This document shows positions 1 through 7,067 of a stretch of DNA of 12,948 bases, piece after piece (position 1 is the stretch's first letter; every line of letters begins with the position of its first letter). Made by a program: the position numbers and the translations under genes. The DNA is from DASPXY01 sp038227745. Its GTDB lineage: Bacteria > Planctomycetota > Planctomycetia > Gemmatales > Gemmataceae. The notes under the pieces were generated by a model. It was given only the letters and a program-made list of their open reading frames with translations, made no database searches and was not told the origin of the DNA. The stretch covers positions 1 through 12,948 of the forward strand of contig JBBRPS010000226.1 in NCBI GenBank assembly GCA_038227745.1. The letters run 5' to 3'.

Positions 1-1151
<1,151 letters not shown>

Positions 1152-1166
1152 GAGATCCCCTCTCTT

Positions 1167-1194
1167 CCATCGCCATCGGCGCCGGAAACGCACA
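1167..1194 (+). repeat. Partial inverted copy of the sigma-leader element, in the sigma-kinase gap
   Basis: These 28 bases match the reverse complement of 2007-2034 at 24 positions, including CCATCGCC at one end and AAACGCACA at the other. The related copy at 6880-6907 shares the GCCGAAAACGCACA end. Some weaker similarity (pyrimidine-rich) extends leftward to about 1158, and none is evident beyond 1194. The element is in the plus orientation, while the copies upstream of the sigma gene and of its remnant are in the minus orientation. The intact sigma gene is therefore flanked by imperfect inverted repeats. Function is unknown: it could be a dispersed intergenic repeat, an operator, or the end of an old mobile unit. 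Confidence 0.6.
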
Positions 1195-1260
1195 GACGTC
1201 GGGACGCTGTCCTCGGAAAACCTGGTGTCCCGGCGGTGGGAGGGGACTCCGGAAGGGCCC

Positions 1261-1854
1261 TCAGGCGTCCTCCAGGTTGACGCCGAGGGCGCGGGCGATG
1301 CGGTCGATGGCCCGCGCCAGCTGCATGCGCCGGGCCTGCGCCGTGCCGCCGCGCTGGGCCGCGATCTCTTCCCAGGAGAGGCCCTCGCCGCGCAGCTCCA
1401 CCAGCTCGCGTTCCTCGTCGCTGAGGCGCGCGCGGATGCCCTGGAGCAGCTCCGCGCTGGCGACGACCTCGTCCGCGGCGGGACGGGGGTCGGGGACCTG
1501 ATCGAGCTCGTCGGCGTTGAGGCCGCCGGTCCGGCGCTGGTCACGCCGCTGCCGATTCTCGCGCCGCGCCGCCGACGCCAGCTTGTTCCGCGTCATCGCG
1601 ACCAGGAGGTTCAGCAACTGCTCGGGCTGCTCCAGGTCGTATTGCCCCGCCGCCGAGCGCACGAAGAAGCTCAGCAGCACGGCTTGCGAGATGTCGAGCG
1701 AATCGAACAGCCGGCACAGGTGCTGGTCCTCCAGGTGCATGCGCACCTCGCGGCGGATCAGCGGCTCGTACTGGCGCACCAGCTCGACGGCAGCCTCCTC
1801 GTCGCCGGCGCGAAGGCGCTGGATGAACTCCGTGAAGGCCGTCGGCTCCAGCAT
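1261..1854 (-). CDS. ECF-type RNA polymerase sigma factor
   Basis: A 197-aa protein. Sigma-70 region 2 lies at about residues 28-100: ISQAVLLSFFVRSAAGQYDL, then LLNLLVAMTRNKLASAARRENRQRR, the pattern of region 2.3/2.4 in planctomycete ECF factors. A charged linker follows, then region 4 at about 135-190 with a helix-turn-helix (LSDEERELVELRGEGLSWEEIAAQRGG). There is no sigma region 1 or 3, and the length fits ECF factors. The start is placed at MLEPTAF (ATG at 1854) because the paralogous remnant at 6731 conserves MLEPAAF with the same weak GAGA eight bases upstream. The frame is open further upstream but has no ATG nearby and shows leader-type conservation. The protein probably redirects RNA polymerase to a small regulon. 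The following kinase gene suggests control by phosphorylation, as known for Ser/Thr-kinase-linked ECF factors. No anti-sigma gene is seen. Confidence 0.88.
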   Translation of the reverse strand: MLEPTAFTEFIQRLRAGDEEAAVELVRQYEPLIRREVRMHLEDQHLCRLFDSLDISQAVLLSFFVRSAAGQYDLEQPEQLLNLLVAMTRNKLASAARRENRQRRDQRRTGGLNADELDQVPDPRPAADEVVASAELLQGIRARLSDEERELVELRGEGLSWEEIAAQRGGTAQARRMQLARAIDRIARALGVNLEDA

Positions 1855-2050
1855 CACCAGGATCTCGATTGTGCGGGTGGATAAACTCTCTTTCCCTTGT
1901 ACCCCCCGCCGCCGATCGACGCAAGGAAAAAGGAAACCTGGCAGCCGCGGGGCGCGGCGGCGTCGCACCGCTTGCGCGCGCCCTGGAGGAATTCCCTGCG
2001 GGGAAATGTGCGTTTTCGGCGGCAACGGCGATGGAAGGATAGGGAGGAAT
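1724..2050. repeat. Direct repeat copy A: 5' end of sigma gene plus leader
   Basis: This block aligns with 6601-6923 in the same orientation. The first 44 codons of the sigma gene are 118/132 identical to the second copy, with no indels. The leader is also conserved but has a few small indels. The strongest leader blocks are 1874-1896 (21/23 identical to 6751-6773), 2005-2023 (19/19 identical to 6878-6896) and 2035-2050 (16/16 identical to 6908-6923). Similarity stops at the AGGGAGGAAT end near 2050. The block lies upstream of the exoprotein gene starting at 2267, just as copy B lies upstream of the one at 7068. Confidence 0.85.
1990..2007. promoter_or_regulatory. Conserved hairpin/inverted repeat in the sigma leader (copy A)
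   Basis: Plus strand AATTCCC-TGCG-GGGAAAT: five consecutive pairs, one A/A mismatch, then an outer pair, around a TGCG loop. The counterpart at 6863-6880 keeps the fold and the loop, although two stem pairs are changed on both arms. It lies 136 bp upstream of the sigma ATG on the minus strand and 260 bp upstream of the exoprotein ATG on the plus strand. It could be an RNA leader structure of the sigma transcript or a palindromic protein-binding site. Confidence 0.5.
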
Positions 2051-2266
2051 TGTTCTCCTCCTTGCAAATCGGCTTGGCCCCGGCACGAAGCGCTGGCGGG
2101 CCCAGTCATCCCCCCATCAACCAGGATCCGGGTCGGTTTGCGTTGGCGCTGCGTGGCGCAGTGGGTCGGCGACGCCGGCCGCTCTGGGCCCTCGTGCGCA
2201 TCGCCCTGCTGGCTGGCGTCGCCGCAGGGATCGTCCTGGAGACCGTCTCCCGAAAGGAGATACAGC
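2051..2266. other. Non-repeated part of the divergent intergenic region
   Basis: The 216 bases between the end of the shared leader block and the exoprotein start show no convincing gene. The short plus-strand frames here are Arg/Ala-rich and not conserved at the second locus. A small hairpin (GGAGGA 2043-2048 with TCCTCC 2056-2061) sits at the junction with the repeat. The promoter of the exoprotein gene is expected here or in the leader block, but I cannot point to clear -35/-10 boxes. Confidence 0.5.
2253..2259 (+). promoter_or_regulatory. Ribosome binding site of the delta-60/RTX exoprotein gene
   Basis: AAAGGAG lies seven bases before the ATG at 2267. This decides the start: the frame is open back to 1517, but that region overlaps the sigma gene and has no comparable site, and the LEPR-like motif follows 36 codons after 2267. 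Confidence 0.75.
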
Positions 2267-5200
2267 ATGTGGTTTTCTTCCTGCCTGCGCGGCTCGTTAC
2301 GGACTCCGACCGTCGCGTCAAATCGGCCAAGCCGACGGTGCTCGAAATCCCAACCCAGGCGCGCCCGGCCCGCCCTGGAAACCCTTGAGGACCGCTGCCT
2401 GCTCTCGGCCGGACAGCTCGATCCGACCTTCGGCGTCGGCGGCAAGGTCATCACCGACATCCAGGTTCCCTCAAATAGTCCGGCCCAGAGCCTGGTGATT
2501 AATCAGGTGAACGGGAAAATCCTGGTCCTCGGGACCAGTTCCGCCCCCCGCGCCAACCCGGAGTTGGCGGCGGCGCGCTACAACGCCGATGGCAGCCTGG
2601 ACAACACCTTCGGCCGCGGCGGCGTGGCCCTCCTCGGCCAGTTTCCCAACCTCGCGGCGGCAGCGGTCGATTCTCACGGCCGCATCGTCGTCGCGGGCAA
2701 TCTGCAAGCCAGCAATTACTACGCCATCGTGGGCCGTTTCAACACGGACGGCACGGCGGATACCGGTTTCGGCTACGGGGGCCGGACGGGCATTCAGTTC
2801 ACTGCCTTCTTCGATGTCGCCACGGCGCTGGCGATCGATGCGCAGGATCGGGTGGTCGTCGCCGGACAGGCACAGGTTCCGGCCAACAATTACAGATCCG
2901 TCATGGGAGTTGTGCGGCTGAACTCGGATGGCACCCTGGACAACAGCTTCGACGGCGACGGCCGGCAAACCATTGACTTCAGCGGCGTCAGCGGCGCCTA
3001 CTCCACCGCGAATGCGGTGGCCATCGATGCGCAAGGCTGCATCCTCCTCGCCGGCTCGACCAGCCAGGGATCGGGGGGCCAAGTCGCGGTCGTGCGGTTG
3101 ACGAGCACCGGTGCCCTGGACAGCACCTTCGACGGCGATGGCAAGCAGACGATTGACTTCGGACCCTACGCCGACAGGGCCAACGGCGTGGCCCTCGATA
3201 GCCAGGGCCGGATCGTCGTCGCCGGTTATTCCTATACCGGATACGCCTACAGCGCCTCCAGCCCCAGCGTCTTCGCCGTGGCGCGGCTGACAAGCGCCGG
3301 CGTGCTGGACAGCAACTTCAACGGCAACGGCACGCAGACCTTCGGCTTCGGCAGAGCGGTTGAGCAGGCCAAAGCCGTGGCCATCGACGCGCAGGATCGG
3401 GTCGTCGTCGCGGGCGATTCCTATTCCTTTTCTGGTGTCAGTTCCTTCGCCGTGGCGCGGCTGACGAGCACCGGTGCCCTGGACGCCACTTTCAACGGCA
3501 CCGGCAAGCGGACGATTGACGTTGCCGGCACATATAACCAGGCCACGGGGGTGGGGGTCCTTAACACGCAGGGCCGGATCGTCATCGGCGGCTCCACCCT
3601 GAGGGGGAACTCGTTCGATTTCGCCCTGGCGCGGCTGACGGACGGCGGGATGCTGGACGCCGGTTTCAACGGCACTGGCCTCGTTACCACGGCCATTCTT
3701 CGTTCGGGCTTCGATACGGCGAACAGCGTGACCCTCACCCAGCCGGATGGGAAGATCGTGGTGATCGGCACCAGCACCGGTCCCGGCACTTACAGCGACA
3801 GCAGCTACCTCTCCGTGGCGCGGTACAACACCGACGGCACGCCGGACGCCAGCTTCGGCAACAACGGCCAGGTCGTTGGAGGTCCCGTGCTCTTCAGCGC
3901 CGCGACGCTGGACGCGCAAGGCCGCATCGTCGTTGTGGGCACCGCCCAGAGCGCCTATTATATTTACCGCGCTACCATGGTCGTGGTACGGTTCAACGCC
4001 GACGGCACGCCAGACACCTCCTTCAACACTCCGTCCTTCAATTTCGGCACCACTTTTTTCGGCCAGTACCCCTCGCTCGATTTCGCCAGAGCGGTGACCG
4101 TCGATGCCCAGGGCCGGGTCATCGTGGCCGGCACTACCAACGCGGACGGCGCCGGCCACACTACGGTGACCCGGTATACCACCACCGGGGCGCTGGACAC
4201 CACCTTCAACGGCACGGGCAAACTGAGGACCGACGCGGGGGACGGTTCGGCCGTGACCACCGATGCCCAGGGCCGCATCCTCCTGATCGGTGGTTCCGTG
4301 GCCCGACTGACGAGCACCGGGGCGCTGGACACCAGTTTCAACGGCACGGGCACGCAGACCGTCCCGTTCGGGAGCGCCAGCGCGGTGGCCCTCGACGCCC
4401 AGGGCCGAATCGTCCTCGGCGGCACGTCGGCCAACAGCCACTTCGCGGCGGCTCGCCTGAACGCTGATGGCACGCTCGACGCCGGTTTCGGCGACGGCGG
4501 CCAGACGGTCGTTAATTTCTCCGGGGACGCGTACGGAGCCGAGGACCGCGTCCAGAGTGTGGCGATTGACCCGGCCGGTTACATCGTGCTGGCCGGGTCC
4601 ACGTACTCTTACGATCATGGCTCCGCCTTTGCGGTGGCGATGCTCAAGCCCGACGGCCTCCCGGACGTTGATTTCGGCGTGGGCGGCAAGGTGACAAGCT
4701 TCTTCCCCACCCCCGTCCCCTACACCGCGGTTTATAACCTGCTGAGCGGCGTGGCGATCGACCCGGCCGGCCGGATCGTGGTGGCGGGCACCACTCGCGG
4801 GTACAGCGGCGGGGATTACACGTTCTCCGACTTCGTCGTGGCCCGCTACCTGGGACACGATCCAGTGGTCGAGGCCAGCCCCACGACTTTCGTTGCCAAC
4901 CTTCAGGCAGCCGTCACTGCCCTGGACACGGGGACTCCCGTCGGCACGCCGCGCGTCGTGGTCCACGTCACTGACCCTGCCCGCTTGCCAGCGGTCCTCA
5001 GCGCGGTCGCTAGCCTGACGGTGAATCCGGCCGGCCCGGCCATCGAAATCCTCCTGGACCTCCCCCCCGGAACTTACACCCCAGGTCTGGTGACCGTACC
5101 GGCGGGCCTGCGGTTGCTCTTCGACGGCGGGGTCAGCGGGGTGCGGACCTTTGTCGGCTCCTCCGGGCCAGCCTTGACGCTCGTCTCGGGCGACGTGGTC

Positions 5201-6550
5201 ATCCGCAACGGGGCGACGTTCGACAGCACGGGCAATGCCGCCACCATTCGGGTGCTGGCCGGCCAACTCACGGTGCAGGACAGCACCCTCCGCAAGAGCG
5301 GCGGCAACGCCGCCACCCTCCTGGTCGAGGGCGGCCGGGTCAGCGTGCGCGGCAGCACCATCGAAGAAACCCCCGGCGGCAACCAGGCGGCCGTGTCCAT
5401 CAGCGGCGGCCTGGTGGACCTCGGCACCACCTGGGACGACCCCTACACCAATGGCAGCAGCAACGACCCGGGCGGCAACACGATCGCGGTCCACGGCCCC
5501 GGTCTGCTGATTCGCAACACCGGACCGAACGACGTCCCGGCCTTCGGCGACACGTTCTTGCAGGACGGGGCGGCCTTTGCCGACGACTACCGGATCGAGG
5601 ACGCCATCCACCATGCACTGGACGTCCCGGGGGACGGGATGGAATCCGCTGACGACCGACACGGCGACCACGCGACAGACGGCCACCGGGTCGGCACAGT
5701 CTTCTGGATCCCCAACAACGTGTTCGTGTCTGCTACCAATGGCCGTGTCCAGCGTGGCGTGGATTTGGTTCCCGCCGGCGGCACGGTGAACGTCGAAACC
5801 GGAGTTCACGGCGACTTCTCCGCGGGGACCAAACTGCTGACCGTGGCCTTCCAGGATGGCTCGTCCATGACCCAGCAGGTGGATGACCTGGATCCCACGC
5901 GGAGGAGCCTGGTGGTAATGGGCACCTACGGCAACGACACCATCAGGTTCGAGCCGGGCGACGACCGGGGAGTTCGGGTCAAGATGAACAACGTCCCCCG
6001 CGGAACGTTTCTGCCCACCGGCCGCCTGATCGCCTACGGGCAGGACGGCAGCGATCACATCGAGGTGAGCAACGACATTCACCTGTCGGCCTGGCTGTAC
6101 GGCGGCTACTCCGGCAACAACTACCTCAAGGGCGGCGGCGGCAATGATGTGCTGGTGGGAGGCATTGGCAACGACACGCTGATCGGTGGCGGCGGCCGCG
6201 ACTTGCTCATCGGCGAGGGCGGGAACGACCTTCTGGACGGCAGGGGCGGCGACGACATCCTCATCGGCGGCGCGACGGTCTACGACTATGACGAATTTGG
6301 TTTGACCGCCATCATGGCCGAGTGGACGTCGGCGCACGATTATGCCACGCGGGTCAACAACCTGGTGTACGGCGGCGGCCTGAATGGGGATGGGTATGAG
6401 AATTATTACACCCTGACCCAAGGCGCCACGGTTTACGATGCCGGCGGTGCCAGTGTGTTGAATGGCGGTGCCGGGCGCGACCTGTTTTTTGCCAGCCTGA
6501 CCGACACGATCACCGGCCTACGGGCCAACGAAACGGTTTTCGCGCTGTAG
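2267..6550 (+). CDS. Large exoprotein: LEPR-like N-terminus, delta-60 beta-propeller repeats, RTX calcium-binding C-terminus
   Basis: A 1427-aa protein. Residues 1-36 are Arg/Ser-rich with no classical hydrophobic signal peptide. LETLEDRCLLS at 37-47 matches the planctomycetal LEPR-XLL-type N-terminal motif. Residues 51 to about 862 hold 14 delta-60 repeats (DUF5122-type), recognisable as (N/T)(A/S)DGxLDxxFxxxG followed by A(I/L)DAQGRIVVAG, which are expected to fold as beta-propellers. Residues of about 866-1180 are Gly/Val/Thr-rich with beta-helix-like strands (VLAGQLTVQDSTL, LLVEGGRVSVRGSTI). Degenerate calcium motifs appear near 1219 (GTYGNDTI), then five RTX nonapeptides at 1289-1333 (such as GGIGNDTLI) and a last GGAGRDLF near 1405. 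The gene ends in TAG and is followed by a strong hairpin. It is probably a calcium-stabilised surface or secreted protein; its ligand is unknown. It is divergent from the sigma gene, so control by that sigma factor is plausible but unproven. Confidence 0.93.
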   Translation: MWFSSCLRGSLRTPTVASNRPSRRCSKSQPRRARPALETLEDRCLLSAGQLDPTFGVGGKVITDIQVPSNSPAQSLVINQVNGKILVLGTSSAPRANPELAAARYNADGSLDNTFGRGGVALLGQFPNLAAAAVDSHGRIVVAGNLQASNYYAIVGRFNTDGTADTGFGYGGRTGIQFTAFFDVATALAIDAQDRVVVAGQAQVPANNYRSVMGVVRLNSDGTLDNSFDGDGRQTIDFSGVSGAYSTANAVAIDAQGCILLAGSTSQGSGGQVAVVRLTSTGALDSTFDGDGKQTIDFGPYADRANGVALDSQGRIVVAGYSYTGYAYSASSPSVFAVARLTSAGVLDSNFNGNGTQTFGFGRAVEQAKAVAIDAQDRVVVAGDSYSFSGVSSFAVARLTSTGALDATFNGTGKRTIDVAGTYNQATGVGVLNTQGRIVIGGSTLRGNSFDFALARLTDGGMLDAGFNGTGLVTTAILRSGFDTANSVTLTQPDGKIVVIGTSTGPGTYSDSSYLSVARYNTDGTPDASFGNNGQVVGGPVLFSAATLDAQGRIVVVGTAQSAYYIYRATMVVVRFNADGTPDTSFNTPSFNFGTTFFGQYPSLDFARAVTVDAQGRVIVAGTTNADGAGHTTVTRYTTTGALDTTFNGTGKLRTDAGDGSAVTTDAQGRILLIGGSVARLTSTGALDTSFNGTGTQTVPFGSASAVALDAQGRIVLGGTSANSHFAAARLNADGTLDAGFGDGGQTVVNFSGDAYGAEDRVQSVAIDPAGYIVLAGSTYSYDHGSAFAVAMLKPDGLPDVDFGVGGKVTSFFPTPVPYTAVYNLLSGVAIDPAGRIVVAGTTRGYSGGDYTFSDFVVARYLGHDPVVEASPTTFVANLQAAVTALDTGTPVGTPRVVVHVTDPARLPAVLSAVASLTVNPAGPAIEILLDLPPGTYTPGLVTVPAGLRLLFDGGVSGVRTFVGSSGPALTLVSGDVVIRNGATFDSTGNAATIRVLAGQLTVQDSTLRKSGGNAATLLVEGGRVSVRGSTIEETPGGNQAAVSISGGLVDLGTTWDDPYTNGSSNDPGGNTIAVHGPGLLIRNTGPNDVPAFGDTFLQDGAAFADDYRIEDAIHHALDVPGDGMESADDRHGDHATDGHRVGTVFWIPNNVFVSATNGRVQRGVDLVPAGGTVNVETGVHGDFSAGTKLLTVAFQDGSSMTQQVDDLDPTRRSLVVMGTYGNDTIRFEPGDDRGVRVKMNNVPRGTFLPTGRLIAYGQDGSDHIEVSNDIHLSAWLYGGYSGNNYLKGGGGNDVLVGGIGNDTLIGGGGRDLLIGEGGNDLLDGRGGDDILIGGATVYDYDEFGLTAIMAEWTSAHDYATRVNNLVYGGGLNGDGYENYYTLTQGATVYDAGGASVLNGGAGRDLFFASLTDTITGLRANETVFAL

Positions 6551-6557
6551 GAAGTTG

Positions 6558-6587
6558 GCGGGGGGCAAACACTCATTTGCCCCCCGC
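6558..6587. terminator. Perfect 12-bp hairpin after the exoprotein gene (terminator candidate)
   Basis: GCGGGGGGCAAA at 6558-6569 pairs perfectly with TTTGCCCCCCGC at 6576-6587 around a six-base loop CACTCA. It starts eight bases after the TAG of the exoprotein gene. There is no real T-run after it on either strand, so it is not a textbook intrinsic terminator, but a very stable G+C stem at this spot fits a bidirectional terminator or an mRNA 3'-end stabiliser. The stop codon of the truncated sigma frame (6573-6575, minus strand) lies in the loop. Confidence 0.65.
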
Positions 6588-6731
6588 AATGGCTTTGGGT
6601 TGGCCCTCCAGGTGCATGCGCACCTCGCGGCGGATGAGTGGCTCGTAGCGGCGCACCAGCTCGACGGCGGCCGCCTCGTCGCCGGCGCGAAGGCGCTGAA
6701 TGAACTCCTTGAAGGCCGCGGGTTCGAGCAT
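6573..6731 (-). pseudogene. Truncated duplicate of the ECF sigma factor gene (first 44 codons kept)
   Basis: A 52-codon frame starting MLEPAAFKEFIQRLRAGDE, collinear with the first 44 residues of the 197-aa sigma factor at 1261-1854. Thirteen of the 44 codons differ: eight silently, and five giving T5A, T8K, E20A, Q28R and D43G. There is no frameshift. After the codon for Gln44 the homology stops abruptly. Eight unrelated residues follow (P then KAIAGGK), read from the flanking hairpin, whose loop supplies the TGA. Nearly all of region 2 and all of region 4 are missing, so it cannot act as a sigma factor. It is most simply a remnant left by duplication and deletion. The dominance of silent changes suggests it diverged while still coding, or that the short peptide is still selected. 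The leader and the GAGA before the ATG are retained. Confidence 0.8.
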
Positions 6732-6923
6732 CGTCGTTTTCTCTATAGCCCGGGTGGGTAAACTCTTTTTCCCTGGTCTCCCCCACCGCCTTCCGACGCA
6801 AGGAGAAACGAAATCCGGCAGCGGCGCGTCGCCGTCGCGCCGCTTTCGCCCGAGCCGGAAGGAATCGCCTGCGGGCGAATGTGCGTTTTCGGCGGCGTCG
6901 GCGATGAAAGGATAGGGAGGAAT
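6601..6923. repeat. Direct repeat copy B: 5' end of sigma gene plus leader
   Basis: The partner of 1724-2050, in the same orientation and about 4.88 kb away, so the two copies bracket the whole delta-60/RTX gene. Conservation runs from codon 44 of the sigma gene through its start at 6731 and about 190 bp of leader. The left boundary at about 6601 is sharp and lies 13 bp from the terminator-like hairpin. Confidence 0.85.
6863..6880. promoter_or_regulatory. Conserved hairpin/inverted repeat in the duplicated leader (copy B)
   Basis: AATCGCC-TGCG-GGCGAAT on the plus strand: the same loop, stem length and A/A mismatch as the hairpin at 1990-2007. The third pair from the loop is C-G in copy A and G-C here; the fourth is T-A in copy A and C-G here. 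Both arms changed together. It lies 132 bp upstream of the truncated sigma ATG, close to the 136 bp of copy A. Confidence 0.5.
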
Positions 6924-6929
6924 CGACTG

Positions 6930-6948
6930 CCTCCGTTGCCAACGGAGG
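6930..6948. repeat. Perfect 8-bp hairpin at the end of the leader repeat
   Basis: CCTCCGTT (6930-6937) and AACGGAGG (6941-6948) pair perfectly around a three-base GCC loop, directly after the conserved AGGGAGGAAT. The corresponding place in copy A (2043-2061) has only a weaker six-base stem. Its role is unknown; a leader or terminator structure is possible, but there is no T-run. Confidence 0.4.
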
Positions 6949-7006
6949 TGTCTCCTGGTCTCGAGCCTCTGCGGCCCCCGCTCCCCCCGTCCCACCTCGT
7001 TCCGGC

Positions 7007-7049
7007 CCGGAAGTCCGGCAGATGCTTCCGGACTGACAACTGACAACTG
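7007..7049 (+). promoter_or_regulatory. Leader hairpin and tandem CTGACAA repeat upstream of the giant exoprotein gene
   Basis: CCGGAAG (7007-7013) pairs with CTTCCGG (7025-7031), and CTGACAA is then repeated twice plus a third CTG (7033-7049), ending three bases before the AGGAGAGG site. Nothing like it occurs before the other exoprotein gene. It probably belongs to the 5' leader of this transcript. I see no clear promoter boxes in 6949-7006. Confidence 0.3.
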
Positions 7050-7052
7050 CGT

Positions 7053-7060
7053 AGGAGAGG
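7053..7060 (+). promoter_or_regulatory. Ribosome binding site of the giant exoprotein gene
   Basis: AGGAGAGG ends seven bases before the ATG at 7068. The 34-residue segment ending in the LEPR-like motif follows at once, which supports this start. Confidence 0.8.
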
Positions 7061-7067
7061 TGTCCCC

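Noticed and set aside
2149..2161. Short palindrome CTGCG-TGG-CGCAG upstream of the exoprotein gene
   Set aside because: Five-base stem, not conserved at the second locus, and expected by chance in G+C-rich DNA.
1517..2266. Upstream extension of the exoprotein frame to 1517
   Set aside because: It would overlap the sigma gene antisense, has no ribosome binding site, and would bury the N-terminal LEPR-like motif nearly 290 residues inside. The ATG at 2267 has a good AAAGGAG site.
1897..2388. Plus-strand frame of 163 codons in the divergent intergenic region
   Set aside because: Arg/Ala-rich without domain pattern; it overlaps the start of the exoprotein gene in another frame and is not conserved at the duplicated leader.
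1855..2460. Upstream extension of the sigma gene frame to an ATG at 2460
   Set aside because: It would run through the conserved leader and into the divergent exoprotein gene. Leader conservation between the two copies includes small indels rather than coding-type change, while MLEP(T/A)AF is conserved at both loci.
2471..6421. Open minus-strand frame of 1316 codons opposite the delta-60/RTX gene
   Set aside because: It is a shadow: its apparent internal repeats mirror the delta-60 repeats of the plus strand, it has no recognisable domain or ribosome binding site, and G+C-rich codon use removes stops from the opposite strand. The plus frame has motifs, a ribosome binding site and clear domain structure.
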